Of a DNA stretch of 34,615 nt, positions 10,720 through 20,229 are shown piece after piece. The notes beneath the pieces are model-generated. The model had not been told where the DNA came from and ran no database searches. It saw nothing but the letters and a program-made list of their open reading frames with translations. Numbering within the stretch: position 1 is the first letter of the stretch; each line of letters begins with the position of its first letter. The stretch is from Neoconidiobolus thromboides FSU 785 (Eukaryota > Entomophthoromycota > Entomophthoromycetes > Entomophthorales > Neoconidiobolaceae). The stretch lies in the NCBI GenBank assembly GCA_025603075.1, contig MU626461.1:1-34615 (forward strand), written 5' to 3'. A program made the translations under genes and the position numbers.

Positions 10720-11619
10720 ATGTTGAGCCGTGCTTTTTCTTCTCTCGTCCGTGGTAATTTTAAATAATTTATTATATTGTATAAAATTTTACCATATTTT
10801 ACAGCCACTCGTACCAACGTACGTAGCATTCAAGGTACTATTTTTAATTTTATTATCCATTTCAAAATTAAAATCTACTATTTTAGTTCGTTCTATTGCC
10901 ACTCAAGGTGCCAAAAAAACCAGCAATGCTTTACCATATGCTTTACTTTTAGGTGCTACTGCAGGTGCTGTCACTTCTTATCTTACCACTGGTAAATTTT
11001 ATTTAACTATTTATTTATAACTAATAAAACTAACTGTAATATCTAAAGCTAACACCAAGATCCAAAATGACGCTGCTCCAATTGCAGGAATCAAAGGTAG
11101 TAATAGCGAACGTACCTTTATTGCTGTTAAACCAGATGGTGTACAACGTGGTTTAGTTGGTGAAATTATCTCTAGATTCGAAAAGAGAGGTTACAAATTA
11201 GTTGCTCTTAAAGTAACTGTACCAAGCAAAGAGTTAGCTAATCAACATTATGCTGATTTATCTTCTAAACCTTTCTTTAATGGACTTGTTGATTATATGA
11301 CCAATGGTAAAGCTCCAGTTGTTGCTATGGTAAGTTTTTTAATTCTGTTATTATTTATGTGTTTATTCACTTTATATAGGTCTGGGAAGGTCTTGATGTC
11401 ATCAAGCAAGGTAGAGCTATGATTGGTGCTACTAACCCATTAGCTGCTAATGCTGGTACTATTCGTGGTGACCATTGTATTTCTGTTGGCCGTAACATTA
11501 TTCACGGATCTGACTCTTATGAATCAGCTAGCAAAGAAATTCAATTATGGTTTGGTCAAAAGGGTGATATTGTTGAATGGACCCCAGCCATCGGTGAATG
11601 GATCTTTGCCAATAACTAA
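10720..11619 (+). CDS. Nucleoside diphosphate kinase with mitochondrial presequence and membrane segment
   Basis: Five exons (10720-10753, 10805-10834, 10887-10991, 11049-11329, 11380-11619) give 229 residues. The enzyme transfers the gamma-phosphate between NTPs and NDPs through a phospho-histidine. The catalytic site RNIIHGSDS (His192) and the nucleotide-site sequence [18 protein letters not shown] are intact, and [13 protein letters not shown] matches group I NDPKs. Residues 1-35 are rich in Arg, Ser and Thr with no acidic residue, as in a mitochondrial targeting peptide. Residues about 37-54 form a hydrophobic segment, resembling NDPKs anchored at the inner membrane or intermembrane space (human NM23-H4 type). 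The whole N-terminal extension is encoded by three tiny exons, and the kinase core begins about residue 75. The gene converges with CBR1, with 119 bases between stops. Confidence 0.93.
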
Positions 11620-11738
11620 AATATCCTAATAAATTAAGTAAAAAGTTAAATTTTATTATTTCTAGTGTCTTTATATGTGCATATTTAGTAATAAGTATAA
11701 AGGCAAATGAATTTTGATTAATTTTTACATATATTTAT

Positions 11739-12836
11739 TTAAAATTTAAAGACCATATCTTCCATCTTAGATAAAGCACGAGGTTTGTCAAAACCAATTT
11801 CTTCGGCAAAAGTAGAAACTGCTTTAATCATTGGAGGAGGACCACATAATAAAAGTTTATTACTTTTGGATACTTTGATACCATAATTTTCCAAAATTTC
11901 ACGGGTAACAAAGCCAGTAGAGCCGTTCCATTTTTCTGGTGGGTTGTTAAGTACATGATGGATCTTAAATTGTTCTGGATGTTTTGATTGTAAATCTTCT
12001 AAATCTTTTTTAAGCAAAATATCATTTTCAGATACATTGGCATAAATCAATGAAATTTTGGTTTTATCGTTAGGATTACTTAAGATAGCTTTAATTACCT
12101 AAATTATTATTAATTACAATGTTGAATAAAATGACTTCTATTTTACTTGATACATTGGTGTAATACCAGTTCCACCTGCGATCATACCAAATTCTTCGTA
12201 TTGATTTGGTACATATTTAAATGCTCCTTTTGGTCCACGTACATCAATAGTGTCCCCAATCTTCATTTCAGATACATATTTTGAAATCATTCCATCTGGA
12301 TAAGTCTATTTTTATTTTAAGTTATACTCATATAAATACGAATTTAATAATCTACCTTAATAACTAAATCAAAGTGGCCCAAATCTTCATCTGAACTAGT
12401 TGGGGTATAACTACGTAATACTTGTTCGCCATTTTTCATAATCATAAGTGAGATATGCTACACAACTTAATAAATATTTTGACTTTTACTATTTATATGT
12501 CATTTGACTTACTTGACCAGTAGGTAAACCAAGGATATCAGTGGAATTAGGTAAAGCAAAACGATATCTAATGTAAACAATAAAAAAAGACGAAATAATT
12601 GATGTTTTACTTACAAGGCTGAGTTATGAGATAAAACAATTTTTTCAGCTAATTCAAATTTTCTAAACTCTTTGGGATCTAAAACTATTGAAATAAAATA
12701 AAGCTTGTCAGTTGACTATTAACCTATTCAAAATAAAATTACCTGGTACTCTCTTTTTATTACTACTTATAACAAAATAATAAATAGATCCTAGTATCAA
12801 TAATACACTTGAAATTAAAGTAAACGACAATGCCAT
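11739..12836 (-). CDS. CBR1: NADH-cytochrome b5 reductase
   Basis: Six exons in order 12743-12836, 12615-12684, 12513-12567, 12356-12457, 12147-12305, 11739-12098 give 279 residues, the usual length. Residues 3-22 are a single N-terminal membrane anchor followed by NKKR, as in the outer-mitochondrial or ER form. The flavin-binding motif RSYTPTS (88-94) and GPKG (131-134), and the NADH site GGTGITPM (151-158) and CGPPPM with C-terminal VFKF, are all present. The enzyme passes electrons from NADH via FAD to cytochrome b5, serving fatty-acid desaturation, sterol steps and diphthamide formation. All introns are short with canonical GT-AG ends. A cluster of CCAAT pentamers lies 100-280 bases upstream. 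Firm family call; Cbr1 versus Mcr1 rests on the simple anchor without a cleavable presequence. Confidence 0.93.
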
Positions 12837-14269
12837 TTTTGAATCTTAATTTTTATATTTATAAAAAAAATAACAACTTTTGAGTTTGATTTTAATACTA
12901 ATCATTTATAGAAGTATCACTTTTTTATCGTACTATGTTATAGCCAATAGCTACCCTTAATATAAGAATTTGTTTAGGATGCTTTTTATCCTCGGATTTA
13001 CCCTTGAATACCATTTCGATTGGGTGAGAGTCCTATAATTTAGCCTTTCATTCCCTTTTTTGCCGTAATAGACCAATTGGAGCTTGTTAATTTGACTAAT
13101 ATCAAACTTTGATTGGCTAGGGTAAAGTACCTCCGTTTATCCTATAATAGAAAACTCAATCTATAGTTTATAGCTACACTATATCACTGATTGCAATTTC
13201 GGTACAAAAACTTCTATTAACACTGACAACTTTAAATTAATGTAATCATATCTTACCGTTTATATTGACTTTGATAAACACTGTTGACAAGGATTTAATT
13301 TCTAAGAGAAAATACGTTGAGTAGTTAAATCAACTAAGTTTTTTATAAAAGTCAAATTACAAAAAAAAGCTAATTTTAAAAATCAATAAAAAGTAATAAT
13401 ACATTATAACTTTTAATATTGTATGCCAAAAGTACACCAAATTTCGATGTTACCAAAGGTGTAAAGGTGAAGCTTTAGTTTATTTGTTAGGCATTCTTTA
13501 TAGACAATTACTGCTATAAAAGAATAAGCTCTTGAAAATAGTTGATAATAAGCTAACGCTAAAATATTTAACAAAATATTTATAGTGCTATTTATTTTAT
13601 TTCTAAAAAATTTGAAAATAGATAGTGAAAAAAAATTATAACAATGTTTTGGTTTCATATTAAAAACTATTTTAGTATAAATCATTTAACTAATTTTTAA
13701 TATCAGCAATAATACTAACTGCATTTATCGAACAAAACAATTAAAGTATAAATAAGAATATTATTTTATTATTTCATTGTACATTAACACTACAGTTAAT
13801 TAGATGAATATTCATAATTTAATAATATATTGCATTACTATAAAAATAAGTGGTACACAAAGAATACTACCACAAGAAAAATTAGAATATTCGATTAAAT
13901 AAACAATATAAGAATTAAAGTTGATTTTTTTAATTTCTGGTTTTCTTTTTAAAAATTTTACTTGGTATTTAATCATTACTTCTGATCTAATAGGTAGGTT
14001 TAATTTCAAAAACTGAGAACAAAACTGTGGGAAAAAAATGAAAAATCAAATAGGAGTTATTTATAATGATTGGCGGATCTTATTTCAAATTCAAAGCATA
14101 ATTGGTAATTCAACAAAAAAATAGTAGTCAATCTTGAACCTTATGCAAAAAGCTAGCTCTTAGGTAAGAAAGTAAATAAAAATTTCAAACTTGAGAGCTT
14201 TGGTTTCAAGTTATGTTGATTTATTTTTTTAGTTTTTCGTTAAATAGTTTTTGAGTTTTGATTATAATA
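12837..14269. other. Long intergenic stretch with CCAAT cluster, otherwise no gene
   Basis: The left third (12940-13145) is noticeably richer in GC than its surroundings and carries five CCAAT pentamers (see separate entry). The reverse strand at 13413-13685 and 13812-14009 has open frames rich in Ile, Phe, Lys and Asn. They lack any recognised motif and are probably chance products of AT-rich sequence, although a decayed membrane protein cannot be excluded. Confidence 0.4.
12944..13116 (-). promoter_or_regulatory. Cluster of five CCAAT boxes upstream of CBR1
   Basis: CCAAT pentamers on one strand or the other occur at 12944-12948, 13019-13023, 13073-13077, 13076-13080 and 13112-13116. The pair at 13073-13080 overlaps as CCAATTGG. 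CCAAT is the binding core of the HAP/NF-Y complex, which in fungi drives respiratory and haem-related genes; cytochrome b5 reductase is a plausible target. Seen: the pentamers and their position. Inferred: function. Confidence 0.4.
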
Positions 14270-14624
14270 ATGGGATCCCAAGTAAGTCTTATTCATATAC
14301 GTAAATTACAATATGCTGATATAAATTCAAGGAAGAAGATATCGATAAACTTATTTCTGAAGTAATACATTTTAATTTAACAGAACTGAATAATAACTGG
14401 ATTCTTTTAGCTAGAAGACTTAGTTAAACTAGAAGGTAAAATATTTCAACTTATATATAAAGTATTAATACTGACTTTTATCAGACGCAAAACCATTAAC
14501 TGGTTCAGGTTCAATTAAAATTAAAAAAGGAGATAAGATACTGCCTATAGATTTGCAAGAAAAAGAAAAGGTATCAAAGAATTTAACTTCTATTTATGAA
14601 GAATGGCTGCAACAAGAAGACTAA
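14270..14624 (+). CDS. Small four-exon gene of unknown function
   Basis: Exons 14270-14281, 14332-14361, 14411-14435 and 14485-14624 form a continuous 68-residue frame with all phases consistent: MGSQ, EEDIDKLISE, LEDLVKLE, then DAKPLTGSGSIKIKKGDKIL, and a final acidic/basic helix ending EEWLQQED. The first exon codes four residues only. Donors are GTAAGT, GTAATA and GTAAAA; acceptors are AAG, TAG and CAG. The product is soluble, with no signal peptide, membrane segment or Cys. An amphipathic helical start is followed by a Gly-Ser turn and a basic strand, then a second helix, which suggests a small subunit of a complex. I do not recognise the family. The consistent phases, the low proportion of Asn and Ile compared with random AT-rich frames, and the canonical splice ends support a real gene. 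Confidence 0.6.
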
Positions 14625-15043
14625 GTATAGCTTAATATATAATAATAACCGAAAGAGAAAAGTGAGACAAAGTAATTGATTGTTGTCAAGCTAAAGATCT
14701 TTTCTTTTTATTCTTTATTTTTGTTTTTTAAAAGTAATTGTCATATTTCTTTTCTCTTAATTAGTTAATTTACACAAACCTCCCCCTTCTCTTCTCTTGC
14801 TTTTCCTACTTTATCATTCTGATAAACTTACTTCTTAAATTATTACTTTTTATTTTACTATTTGTTAATATGGTATCTTATATCTTTATATAAGTTAATA
14901 TTTTTAATAAATATTAATTTAACTCCGGTTTTTATTCTTTAATATTCTTATGTTTTCACTTCGCTTTTATTATTATTAGTAATAAATTTTACTCAATTAC
15001 ACTTGTATTTTAAGCTATTAATATAAAAAAATAAAGAATACTT
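14625..15043. other. Convergent intergenic region with pyrimidine tract
   Basis: This lies between the 3' ends of the small gene and pyruvate decarboxylase. A pyrimidine-rich run (about 14778-14808, CTCCCCCTTCTCTTCTCTTG core) stands out from the AT-rich background. Several AATAAA-like sequences on the reverse strand could serve pyruvate decarboxylase 3' processing. No gene seen. Confidence 0.4.
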
Positions 15044-16774
15044 TTATTCATAATTTGCTTTTGCCGTCAATTTAGCTTGGGATTTAAGAGATTCGGGTGC
15101 ATCCATCTTGTCCATAATAATTTCATATAAATTCAACTTGTTATTGTCTTTGTTACTGTTTAATATTTCCTTCAACTCATTTATATCATCAACCTTAAAT
15201 GATTTACCTTTTGACTCAATATTAAAAAATTCCAACGCTTTAGAATACTGCCAATTTTGGATATCATTATACTTTCTTTTTTCTCCATGAATGTATCTTT
15301 CAATTGTATATCCCTGATTATTTATAATAAAAAAATGGCAATTCAAATCATTTCTGCCGATGGTACTAAGCTCTTGAGCAGTAAGTTGAAATGATCCATC
15401 CCCAACAAATAAAACGACTCTCCTGTTTTCATATTTAGCTGCCACCGCTGCCCCAAATGCTGCACCAACTGAAAAGCCAATACTGCCCCATAAAAATTGA
15501 GTAATGCAAATTGCATTTCTTGGAAATTTAATATTTAAAATGCCATATCCCGAAGTACCAGTGTCAGCAACAACGATATCTCCTTCGTTTAAGTAATTTT
15601 CAATAGAATCCCAGAATGCCTCTTGTTTAATTCTGGTATCATTATCCTTAGTTAAGCTGTTAATGTTGCTTTGCTCTTTCTTGTGCTTATAAAAGTCAAT
15701 TCCTTGATTAGGAAACTTTATGTTCTTTTCTTTAAGTAGCTTATTTAATTTAGGCAATAGCTCTTTCATTCCATAGTTTTTGTGAACTTTTTCAAACACC
15801 TGAATAAAGTTACTATGAAATTCGATAGTAGAGCCAACCGGCAATTTGAATGAAAATCCACCAGTATTAAAGTCTGATTTAATAGCCCCGAATGATAAAA
15901 TCAAGTCTGCCTTTTCAACGAACTCTTTAGTTATTGAGTTGAGTGTAATGTCTCCGATAAATACTCCCATATAATTCAAACTATTCTCGTCAAAGGATCC
16001 CTTTCCCATAGGCGAAATGACGACTGGTATATTAATAATGTTACAAAATTCTTCAAATTCTTTTTTGCAATTATGACGTAGAATACAAGCATCACTTAAT
16101 ATTACTGGAGATTTACTTTTTTGAACCAAATCAACAATCTCATTCAAAATCTCATTTTCAATTGTATTGTTATCACAATTATTGTTGTTTAGGATATTAC
16201 TATTATATATTTCATTATTATAATAGTTAATTGGGGCTAAATCAAATTCAAGCTCAATGTTGCATATATCTGTTGGTAATGAGATATAAACTGGTTTTGA
16301 ATAAAAGATACATTTTTTTAACAAAGTATCAATACTGTTTTGAACATCATTTCCATCGGATATTAACAAACTATCAACACTTACAAACTCGTACATGCTT
16401 TTGAAAGCATCGAAATTCCCATTACCAAAAGTATGGTGTAACAATGCACCTTCTTTTTGTAATTTTATAGATGGTGACCCAACAATATGAATTAATTTAA
16501 CCATTTCTGAATAGGAACCTGCACAACCATTGATGGCACTTAATTCGCCTACACCAAAAGTAGTTACTACACATCCAGCCCCTTTTACTCTTGAATAACC
16601 GTCAGCTGCATATGAAGCATTTAGTTCATTACAACAACCTATCCAATTGATACCCTCGTAGTCTTCAATCAAATCCAAGAACTCCATATTGAAATCCCCA
16701 GGCACACCAAATATGTCATCAATACCTAGCTGCTTTAGACGGGCTAATAAAAAGTTTCCGATACTTAATTTCAT
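15044..16774 (-). CDS. PDC1: Pyruvate decarboxylase
   Basis: Single uninterrupted frame of 576 residues, close to the roughly 563 of yeast Pdc1. It decarboxylates pyruvate to acetaldehyde with thiamine diphosphate and Mg2+, committing carbon to ethanol fermentation in the cytosol. Catalytic residues are in place: Asp27 in VPGDFN, Glu50 in CCNELNASYAADG, His113-His114 in LLHHTFGNGNF, the cofactor motif VGDGSFQLTAQELSTIGRND, and NNQGYTIERYIHG with the second catalytic Glu. The Cys of LSDACILRH matches the yeast regulatory Cys221 region. An Asn-rich insert (NSNILNNNNCDNN) separates the PYR domain from the middle domain. It is one of only two intronless genes in the window, which could mean a retroposed or transferred origin or simple intron loss. 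The gene symbol is by family; indolepyruvate decarboxylase is a less likely alternative. Confidence 0.93.
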   Translation of the reverse strand: MKLSIGNFLLARLKQLGIDDIFGVPGDFNMEFLDLIEDYEGINWIGCCNELNASYAADGYSRVKGAGCVVTTFGVGELSAINGCAGSYSEMVKLIHIVGSPSIKLQKEGALLHHTFGNGNFDAFKSMYEFVSVDSLLISDGNDVQNSIDTLLKKCIFYSKPVYISLPTDICNIELEFDLAPINYYNNEIYNSNILNNNNCDNNTIENEILNEIVDLVQKSKSPVILSDACILRHNCKKEFEEFCNIINIPVVISPMGKGSFDENSLNYMGVFIGDITLNSITKEFVEKADLILSFGAIKSDFNTGGFSFKLPVGSTIEFHSNFIQVFEKVHKNYGMKELLPKLNKLLKEKNIKFPNQGIDFYKHKKEQSNINSLTKDNDTRIKQEAFWDSIENYLNEGDIVVADTGTSGYGILNIKFPRNAICITQFLWGSIGFSVGAAFGAAVAAKYENRRVVLFVGDGSFQLTAQELSTIGRNDLNCHFFIINNQGYTIERYIHGEKRKYNDIQNWQYSKALEFFNIESKGKSFKVDDINELKEILNSNKDNNKLNLYEIIMDKMDAPESLKSQAKLTAKANYE

Positions 16775-17469
16775 TTTTAAGCTTATAAAATTGATATTTT
16801 TGCTTCTATTTATACTTTTGATTGAATTTGTATTACCTCATCATTTTATATTTTTATCCTTGTTTGATTTTATAATGATGATGGTGTAATTCCAAGAGCA
16901 TTAATTTAGTAAGCTTGGTAATAGTTTTAAATTATTTTATACCCTTTAATATTTCAAAAAAGAATGTTTTTCGAAAGAATGTTTAATGTGTAACGTTACA
17001 TTCTAAAATATATGTTATATAAATTTTATTTACAAAAAAGCAAACGTTTGATTAAAATTTAATTTTAGTTAAATTACTTATGGTTAATTATACTATTTTG
17101 TCATAACAAAATTTATAAATAGATTATCTCAGAATAACTTTCACTCAAAAATAATTATTTTATTATTTCATCCCTGAACTTTACATTAGTTTACCCCTAA
17201 TATTATTAATATGAATGTTATCATTTCTATTCCTATTCCTATTGTTATAATTGCTACTATTGTCACTGTGAAAAGAAATTTATATTATTAAAGTGATATA
17301 GAGGATATCGGATGCTATTACTTATCGATAAGCCTTACTATTAATATTATTCATACTACTTATGGCTTAGCACATTACTTTACAACTTAATTTTGAACCT
17401 TATATTTCGTCATCTAAGTTGAACAAAGCTAAAAAATTAACTCCACTTTTAATCACTTTTAAAGGAAAA
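16775..17469. promoter_or_regulatory. Divergent intergenic region, pyruvate decarboxylase / glutaredoxin
   Basis: This 695-base stretch lies between two divergent starts and must contain both promoters. A short pyrimidine repeat of CTATTC units lies near 17225-17243. An upstream ATG at 17362 opens a two-codon frame (ATG GCT TAG) followed, in the same frame, by open sequence into the glutaredoxin gene. No specific binding site is claimed. Confidence 0.4.
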
Positions 17470-18254
17470 ATGCTATTTAACAAGAAAGAATATAATTTAC
17501 CAGGGGGAGTGATTGCACGCAAAGTGCAAAGAAAGTTTTATAAAGTTAAACGTTATTATTTGTTCATCTTTTTGATTTTGGTTTTGTTTTACTATTATTC
17601 GAGCTTAAGCGAAGCTCCAACCTCAGCTCCAAATTTAAATGAAATTAACTTGGAGCCTCCCATTCAACCTGTTCAAGGTATTAAGTGTGTTTTTATATAT
17701 TCAATTGGTCTTTAACTTTATTACAGTAGCAGAATTGAACCCAGTTAGACCCGAAAATACTGATGTAGAAGGAGTTCAAGTAACAGATGAAAGCGAAAAA
17801 CAAGGTAAAGCTAAATTTAAATCAACAATAACTATTTAAATTATAAAAGCAGAAACTGAAATTTCAAAACGAGTTGAAGATTTGATAGCAAATTATCAAA
17901 TTGTTATCTTTTCAAAGTCTTATTGTCCGTAAGTATATTTTGTAATAGTGAATTTACTAATAACACTATTTTTTAAGTTACTGTAAAAAAGCTAAAGCAG
18001 TCTTGCTCCCTAAAAGTGAAAATAAATTTGTACTTGAGTTGGACTTAGATGGTAAAGCATTTATTAGCCTAAATATATTATTTTATTTGATTCATTTAGA
18101 TGATGGTGCTAAAATCCAAAAATACTTGTTAACAAAAACACATCGCAATACAGTACCAAATATTTTTATTAATCAAAAAAATGTAGGAGGTTTGGATGAG
18201 TTGGATGCAATGATTGAAGAGTCCAAGCTAGATTCCTTATTAAATTCTAAATAA
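17470..18254 (+). CDS. Membrane-anchored dithiol glutaredoxin (Grx6/Grx7-like)
   Basis: Five exons (17470-17677, 17727-17804, 17850-17928, 17978-18051, 18100-18254) give 197 residues. After a basic N-terminus (RKVQRKFYKVKR), residues about 29-45 (YYLFIFLILVLFYYY) form a signal anchor. An acidic/Pro-rich stalk then leads to the glutaredoxin fold from about residue 98. The active site is SKSYC-PYC (Cys121 and Cys124), followed by TVPNIFI and GGLDEL, the glutathione-binding TVP and GG-D motifs. Family knowledge: Grx6 and Grx7 of yeast sit in the early secretory pathway with the catalytic domain in the lumen and are monothiol, so the CPYC here is a difference. The intron after exon 3 splits the Pro codon inside the active site. 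The start is the first in-frame ATG after an upstream in-frame TAG at 17368; TTG at 17419 is not credible. It converges with HUB1. Confidence 0.9.
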
Positions 18255-18287
18255 AATTACATTATGTAAAAACGCATTTATTAAATT

Positions 18288-18656
18288 TTATGAATAGTAA
18301 AGTTCTAAACTCATGCCATCGTGAATTTCATCTATAAACAAATAAATACAAATAAAAATGTGAATAAACATATTAAGACTTACAATCTTCCAAAGTAATG
18401 TGATCTTTGAAAATATTGTACCTAGTAGACATGTAAGTAAAGTAACGTAGTATAAAATTGAATATTACCATTTCTTTAATACAATCTTTTGATAATCAGT
18501 ACCAGTTTGAGCCGCAATTAATTTTTTCAAGTCCCCTACAGTATCGTCTGGACTAAGTTAATAGATTAATATATATATATCATGCTATGGATATACTTAC
18601 TTGCACTTAACTCGCACTTTTTTACCTAAGCGATCATTGACAATTACTTCAATCAT
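18288..18656 (-). CDS. HUB1: Ubiquitin-like splicing modifier Hub1/UBL5
   Basis: Four exons in order 18601-18656, 18469-18552, 18384-18421, 18288-18331 give exactly 73 residues, the canonical Hub1 length. The sequence [18 protein letters not shown], then [37 protein letters not shown] and [15 protein letters not shown] is nearly the family consensus. It ends in the double Tyr plus one residue rather than the Gly-Gly of ubiquitin, so it is not conjugated. Hub1 binds the HIND element of Snu66 and Prp38 and tunes 5' splice-site choice. All four exons are short and one intron splits the Trp codon. Its stop lies 33 bases from the stop of the convergent glutaredoxin gene, so the 3' untranslated regions must overlap. 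Very firm identification. Confidence 0.96.
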
Positions 18657-19021
18657 TTTGTTAAAAGTTTTGATAAAAGGCTTAGTGCTTATTTTTATAA
18701 CCAGAATTCAAGGAATTTTATTTGTTGAATTTATAGTGAAGAGAATTTTGATTATTAATAACTAATAATTAATATTAGAGTAACATAAATAGATAAAATA
18801 AAACATAGTCACTAACAAATAGTAAAAGTCAGTATCAGTGTTTATTGATCCAATAAACTTTTACTTTACATATCAAAATAAAATAAAATTGAAATACTTA
18901 GCACAGTTTTCAAGCAAAGCTATTTAACTTGTTAAAGTTTGAGTCAATTCACTTTAGCCACTTAAATTTTAATACATTTTTTAAATTATACATTTCAAGT
19001 AGCATTTAAAATAGTACCAAA
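18657..19021. promoter_or_regulatory. Divergent promoter region of HUB1 and the Josephin gene
   Basis: 365 bases between two start codons on opposite strands. AT-rich; no individual element is clear. The spacing is compatible with a bidirectional promoter. Confidence 0.4.
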
Positions 19022-19834
19022 ATGGATCTTTTGTCAGAATATCTCTATCACGAAAAAGTAAAGAAATATTATTTACATCAACTAGGATTAAAATTTAACA
19101 GCAAGATGGGCTACTATGTGCTCAACACTGTCTTAACTCCCTGTTGCAAAGTAAACTAAAATTCAAAGTTTAAAATGTTTACTAAAATAAAGTTTAAAGA
19201 TCAAACATTTTCGGCAGTAGATTTATCAGAGATAGCACAACGTTTAGATAATGAAGAGAAAAAGATATTATATACTTCCAATTTTACTTCAAAAAATATG
19301 GATGATACTGGTTATTTTTCATCACAAGTAATATTACTTTGATTTTATTTTAAATTCTAATCAAATTCAAAAGGTAATTGAAGAAGCCTTAAAAATATTC
19401 TCTATGGAACTTATAAATATTGATTCCGATAATCCCAAAGCTATAAAAGCTAAAAAGGATCCAAGGTAAAATTAGCTTTACTAACTGTTTATTTAATTTA
19501 TTAAATTCACTTTCAAACTATCCAACAATCAGTAAACAAAAAGCGTTTATATGCAACTATGAAAGTCACTGGTTTACTTTAAGAAAATTCGGAAAAAACA
19601 ATAACCATTCTATGTGGTATAACTTAGATTCAAAGCTGAATAAACCAAAGCAATTGTCTTTTACGTATTTAGACGCTTATCTATCTCAATTAAGAATTGA
19701 AGGTCCATATTATTTATTTATTTTGATTTAGTTTCTTATTTTTAGGTTATACAATTTTTATTCCTTCCTATATCAATGACCCTGAACGTCAGTTGGAACC
19801 CTGTGAAGCAGATGCCATTATCGATATTTTGTAA
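19022..19834 (+). CDS. Josephin-domain deubiquitinase, ataxin-3-like, without UIM tail
   Basis: Six exons (19022-19057, 19102-19150, 19200-19327, 19374-19465, 19533-19702, 19746-19834) give 187 residues. The Josephin cysteine-protease site is complete: YHEKQDGLLCAQHCLNSLLQ with oxyanion Gln13 and nucleophile Cys18, then NMDDTGYFSSQVIEEAL, FICNYESHWFTLRKFG with His114, and MWYNLDSKL with Asp134 in the third catalytic position (Asn in human ataxin-3, Asp in Josephin-1/2). The final EPCEADAIIDIL corresponds to the end of the ataxin-3 Josephin fold (CEADQLL), and the stop follows at once. The ubiquitin-interacting motifs and flexible or polyQ tail of animal ataxin-3 are therefore missing. Predicted action: cleaving ubiquitin chains in protein quality control. 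The second exon, only 49 bases, carries the nucleophile. The last intron begins GTCCAT, a weak donor, but the phase and homology require it. Confidence 0.9.
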
Positions 19835-20229
19835 CTTTAGAGTATCTTTTAGGGGTTATGAAATATACTTTTATGACTAATGTCATTGTTGACAAATAAG
19901 TTTCATTTAATTTAGGTCATTTTAAGGACATGGTTAATCTAATACAAAATAATAATATTTAGAATATCCCAATTAACATGTTTAAAATGAGTAATAAAAG
20001 ATGGTATATATTGAAAACAGCTTTTTAAAAAATACTTTTATTATAATGTTTTATTTTTACATATGATTATTAATATTTTGGTTATACTGTGATTAAGTAA
20101 TATTGATAAATGTAACCTAAACTTGATCTTTTAATTTTCATATCAGAATATTTAATGATATAAATTAAGAAATTTGTCCAAGTTTTTACAAAGTATTTTT
20201 AATTTAATAGAGTATAAAGTTAATAATTA
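19835..20229. other. Intergenic AT-rich sequence upstream of the MTA9-like gene
   Basis: No gene, repeat or structured element recognised. A possible acceptor near 19914 was considered for extending the Josephin gene and not adopted. Confidence 0.4.

Noticed and set aside
13413-14009. Two minus-strand open frames (90 and 65 codons) as possible membrane-protein exons
   Set aside because: Composition is what AT-rich random DNA gives (Ile, Phe, Lys, Asn, Tyr); no motif is recognised and no splice pair joins them convincingly.
17419-17469. Upstream TTG start for the glutaredoxin
   Set aside because: Non-ATG start with no support; the ATG at 17470 directly precedes the basic stretch and anchor. 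The earlier ATG at 17362 is followed by TAG.
19835-19930. Extra 3' exon adding a tail to the Josephin protein
   Set aside because: The possible intron is either too short (22 bases) or leads into a frame that stops quickly; the TAA at 19832 is accepted.
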